DNA from: Phaeosaccion multiseriatum
Taxonomy: Eukaryota; Ochrophyta, other classes
Direction of reading: 5' to 3'
NCBI GenBank assembly: GCA_965112735.1
Contig: OZ218953.1
Span: 4,712,001-4,776,000 of the forward strand
DNA: 64,000 nt
Translations under genes and position numbers: made by a program
The notes under the pieces: model-generated
The model's database searches: none
What the model was told of the DNA's origin: nothing
Seen by the model: the letters and a program-made list of their open reading frames with translations, nothing else
Shown: piece after piece, positions 61,663-64,000 of the stretch
Numbering within the stretch: position 1 is the first letter of the stretch
How the letters are laid out: each line of letters begins with the position of its first letter

Positions 61663-63820
61663 CTATGCCCTTGCTTCTGCCTTGTGCGCCGCTGCCTCTG
61701 CCCTCCTCACAGCCTCTGCCATCTGCTGGGCTATGGTACCGCCCTTGTCGGCTTGTGCACCAGTGTGGGGACCTGCATACTCGTCTCCATCCTTCAGGTA
61801 CACCGAACCCTTCCTCTTCCTCTGTGGGACAGGTGATTGGGACTCGCTCCCTCCCCCTCCCCCGCTCGCGCTGTAGTTGTAGCTGTCCCTCTGGCCTTCT
61901 TGCTCCCCTGAGGCCCCTCTCGACGCCCTCCTTGATCCCCGCCTCACAGAGAGAGTGTCCCCGCCAGACGCACCAGAGGGGGACGGCGGCGCCTGAGGCT
62001 CCTCGTCGTCTACTGATGTACCACCAGCGGCTGCAGCTGCTAATGCCGCCGCTGCTGCTGCCTTGCCCTTGGCGCTGAAGAGGCCCGCCCCGCCCCTGCC
62101 GCCACTCGCACTCCCACTCGTAGTGCCAGTGCCGGGACTAGAGCGATGATCTTGAGGGGAGCCTGCCCGAAGGGAGCCCTGCTGCTGCCCCCCCAGCAGA
62201 GTCTGTGTCTGCTGCTGCCAGGCCGTCGTCGGAGAAGAAGCATGCTGGTGCTGGACGCCCCCCCGAGGACTGAGGTTGCGCGGAGTGAAGCTGCCCGTCC
62301 CTGTCCCAGTGGGAGAGCCCACGGGAGTGTAGGAGGGGTCGCTCAGGATCATCATCATCGCCTTGAAGGGGAGGAGGGGGGGAGGGAGGAAGGGAGGGAG
62401 GGAGGGAGGGAGGGAGGGAGGGAGGGAGGGAGGGAGGGAGGGAGGGAGGGAGGGAGGGAGGGAGGGAGGGAGGGAGGAGGGGGACCAGAGAAATGGTACG
62501 GGATAGGTAAGTACAACGAGAGGAGAGGGGTGTGATGAGCCAAGAGAAGGAGGGAGAGAGAAGAGCAAGACTGAGAGAGAGCGGGCACCAGAGAGAGAAA
62601 GGGAGCGAGAGCGCGCGAGAGAGCGAGAGAGGGAGGAGGGAGAGAGGAGGGAGAGAGAGAGACACACAGGAGTGCACCAGCAGTCCCTCGTGATATACCT
62701 GCTTCTCTGGGTCGCTGTCTCTCCAGCAGCGGCAGAAAACGGTGCAACTCATGATGCTCATGCACATGGTGCTGAGAAAGAGCAGGGCCATCATGCACAT
62801 GGTGGCCAAGTTGTACTCCGGAGCATTGCAGTAACTCACAACATCGTCGTCAACACAGCAGGCCTCCACGCGGGAGGTGCACAAGTTGCTTTGCTGGCAG
62901 TTGTCCTGTTTCCAGGTACCGCGAGGGAGGAAGGAGGGAGGGAGGATAAGACGCCCAAGGGGAGGAGGGACAGCCACGGCCCGATGCTAGTCCGTATGTT
63001 GCCGTCGGCCTGGCTGGCCGACGAACTGACTTCCTGAGTGCTTGCTTCCTTCGTTTCTTCCTTCATTCTTCCTTGCTTGCTTGCTTCTTGCTTGCCGGCT
63101 TCTTTCGTTCCTTCCTTCCTTCCTTCCTTCCTTCCTTCCTTCCTTCCTTCGTTCCTTCCTTCCTTCCTCGCTTCCTCGATCCCTCCTTCCCTCCCTCCTC
63201 CCTTCCTCCCTCCCTCCCCCTTCCCTCCTTCCATCCTTCCTTCTTCCCCTCCCTCCCTCCCTCCTTCCTTCCTTCCTTCCTCTCTCCCTCCCTCCCTTAG
63301 TGACACACCTCTAGGACGGCGCAACAGCCCGTGACGTAGTCTAGATCGAGCACGACGACGACGAGGCAGCCTCCAGTCACCAGCGTGCTCACGAAGGAGG
63401 CGAGCAGCGTGCAGCTGATGCCCGACCGCCCTACCTTGGCCGCGATGGAGTAGGCCGCGCAGGGCTGCGTCATCCATAGAATGATGGCTTTGGAGGGGGG
63501 CAAGGCGGGAGAATGGGAAGGCAAAAGGGTAGGGAGGCAGTGAAGCAGGGGGGGGAGGGTTCAGGGACTGTTGCCAAATTGTGCGCGAGGTGCTGCGGTT
63601 TGATTTCGTCAGTTACGTTCAGAGTTGTCAGGTATTGACAGTACATGTACACAACAACTCTTGACATCAATTGCCACCTGATACCTGCGATAAGGCCGCT
63701 GTTGAGGATGCTGAGTGCAGCGCTCTCCATCTCACTGGAGGGGCAGCGCGAGTCGTACATGGGGCTGTCCACACTCAGCAGAGAGCGCAGGGCACGCCGC
63801 CGCTCGCTGCCAGTGAAGAG
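61663..63820 (-). CDS. Cysteine-rich multi-span membrane protein, 3' four exons (5' end outside the window)
   Basis: Exons 63820-63685, 63487-63309, 62905-62699 and 62361-61663 join in phase (1,221 nt, 406 codons with stop). Order: LFTGSERRRALRSLLSVDSP; a hydrophobic segment (SILNSGLIAGAIILWM); a second (LLASFVSTLVTGGCLVVVVL); a Cys-rich loop (DNCQQSNLCTSRVEACCVDD); a third segment (MCMMALLFLSTMCMSIMSC); then a long cytosolic-type tail that is Ser/Gly/Gln-rich with poly-Ala and ends QQMAEAVRRAEAAAHKAEARA minus one. The loop cysteines suggest disulphides outside the cytosol. I do not recognise a family. The last acceptor tract at 63821-63890 is long, and earlier exons must lie beyond 63.9 kb. 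Confidence 0.65.
62390..62475. repeat. (GGGA)n microsatellite in an intron
   Basis: About 21 GGGA units; on the gene's strand this is a TCCC tract just upstream of the acceptor at 62362, so it also serves as the pyrimidine tract. Confidence 0.95.
63040..63299. repeat. (CTTC)n / (CCTT)n degenerate microsatellite in an intron
   Basis: Almost 260 bases of imperfect CTTC, CCTT and CCCT units. On the gene's strand it is GAAG-rich and follows the donor at 63308. Confidence 0.92.
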
Positions 63821-64000
63821 CTGCAGCAGATAGTGATACACGGGGGGGGGGGGGGGGAGAAGGAGGAGGAGAAGGAGGAGAAGGAGCGGTGAGCGATGGC
63901 GTGGTGTGCGGTTGTAGCTTCCTTCTCCCTCCTTCTCCCGCTGCAGCTTCTTCCCTCTCCCTCCTGCCGTCTCTCCCCGTTTGCTTGCCCCTTCTCTAAC

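Noticed and set aside
62390-62475. Regular spaced GGGA units considered as a CRISPR or other array
   Set aside because: A plain tetranucleotide microsatellite with no spacers, in a eukaryotic intron.

Overview
The window is nuclear DNA of a eukaryote. Genes are split by short introns with GT..AG ends and long pyrimidine tracts, G+C is fairly high, and coding exons are full of triplet runs (poly-Gly, poly-Glu, poly-Ala, poly-Gln). The complete 18S-5.8S-28S rRNA operon has a 5.8S of the kind I know from stramenopile (heterokont) algae. Intron-poor, compact genes fit an ochrophyte such as a eustigmatophyte (Nannochloropsis-like). That placement is from memory and needs an 18S search.

Layout. 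(1) 1-24.1 kb is ordinary gene-dense DNA: the end of a C2H2 zinc-finger gene; a ~1,977-residue ankyrin/coiled-coil protein on the minus strand; a divergent 261-residue unknown gene; an eight-exon MCM9 helicase; a divergent six-exon aspartyl/asparaginyl beta-hydroxylase; a six-exon DYRK-family kinase with a 700-residue acidic N-terminus; and a seven-exon SAM50/Omp85 beta-barrel gene. I rebuilt these by joining frame-compatible splice sites, and every complete gene closes in frame. (2) 24.1-26.0 kb has no gene but holds two inverted-repeat structures, one with the look of a MITE. (3) About 26.01-39.41 kb and 46.54-59.93 kb are arms of one large inverted repeat (~13.4 kb each, ~7.1 kb loop). Each arm carries a full rRNA operon. 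The operons converge on the loop, and each is followed by an array of hairpin-plus-T-tract modules, a decayed retroelement tail, and decayed pieces of three protein genes. (4) The loop (39.41-46.54 kb) holds truncated PPR, ankyrin and TTC13/SRFR1-like TPR genes, plus a third, shorter copy of the arm's inner part. (5) 59.93-61.2 kb is a degenerate tandem repeat, and 61.66-63.82 kb is the 3' part of a cysteine-rich membrane-protein gene.

The unbroken genes are housekeeping: DNA repair (MCM9), mitochondrial outer-membrane biogenesis (SAM50) and signalling (DYRK). The inverted repeat with its loop reads as a young, rearranged rDNA locus that captured and broke neighbouring genes. The most unusual items are the tail-to-tail rDNA palindrome, the hairpin array downstream of the 28S, and the third copy with its mosaic divergence.
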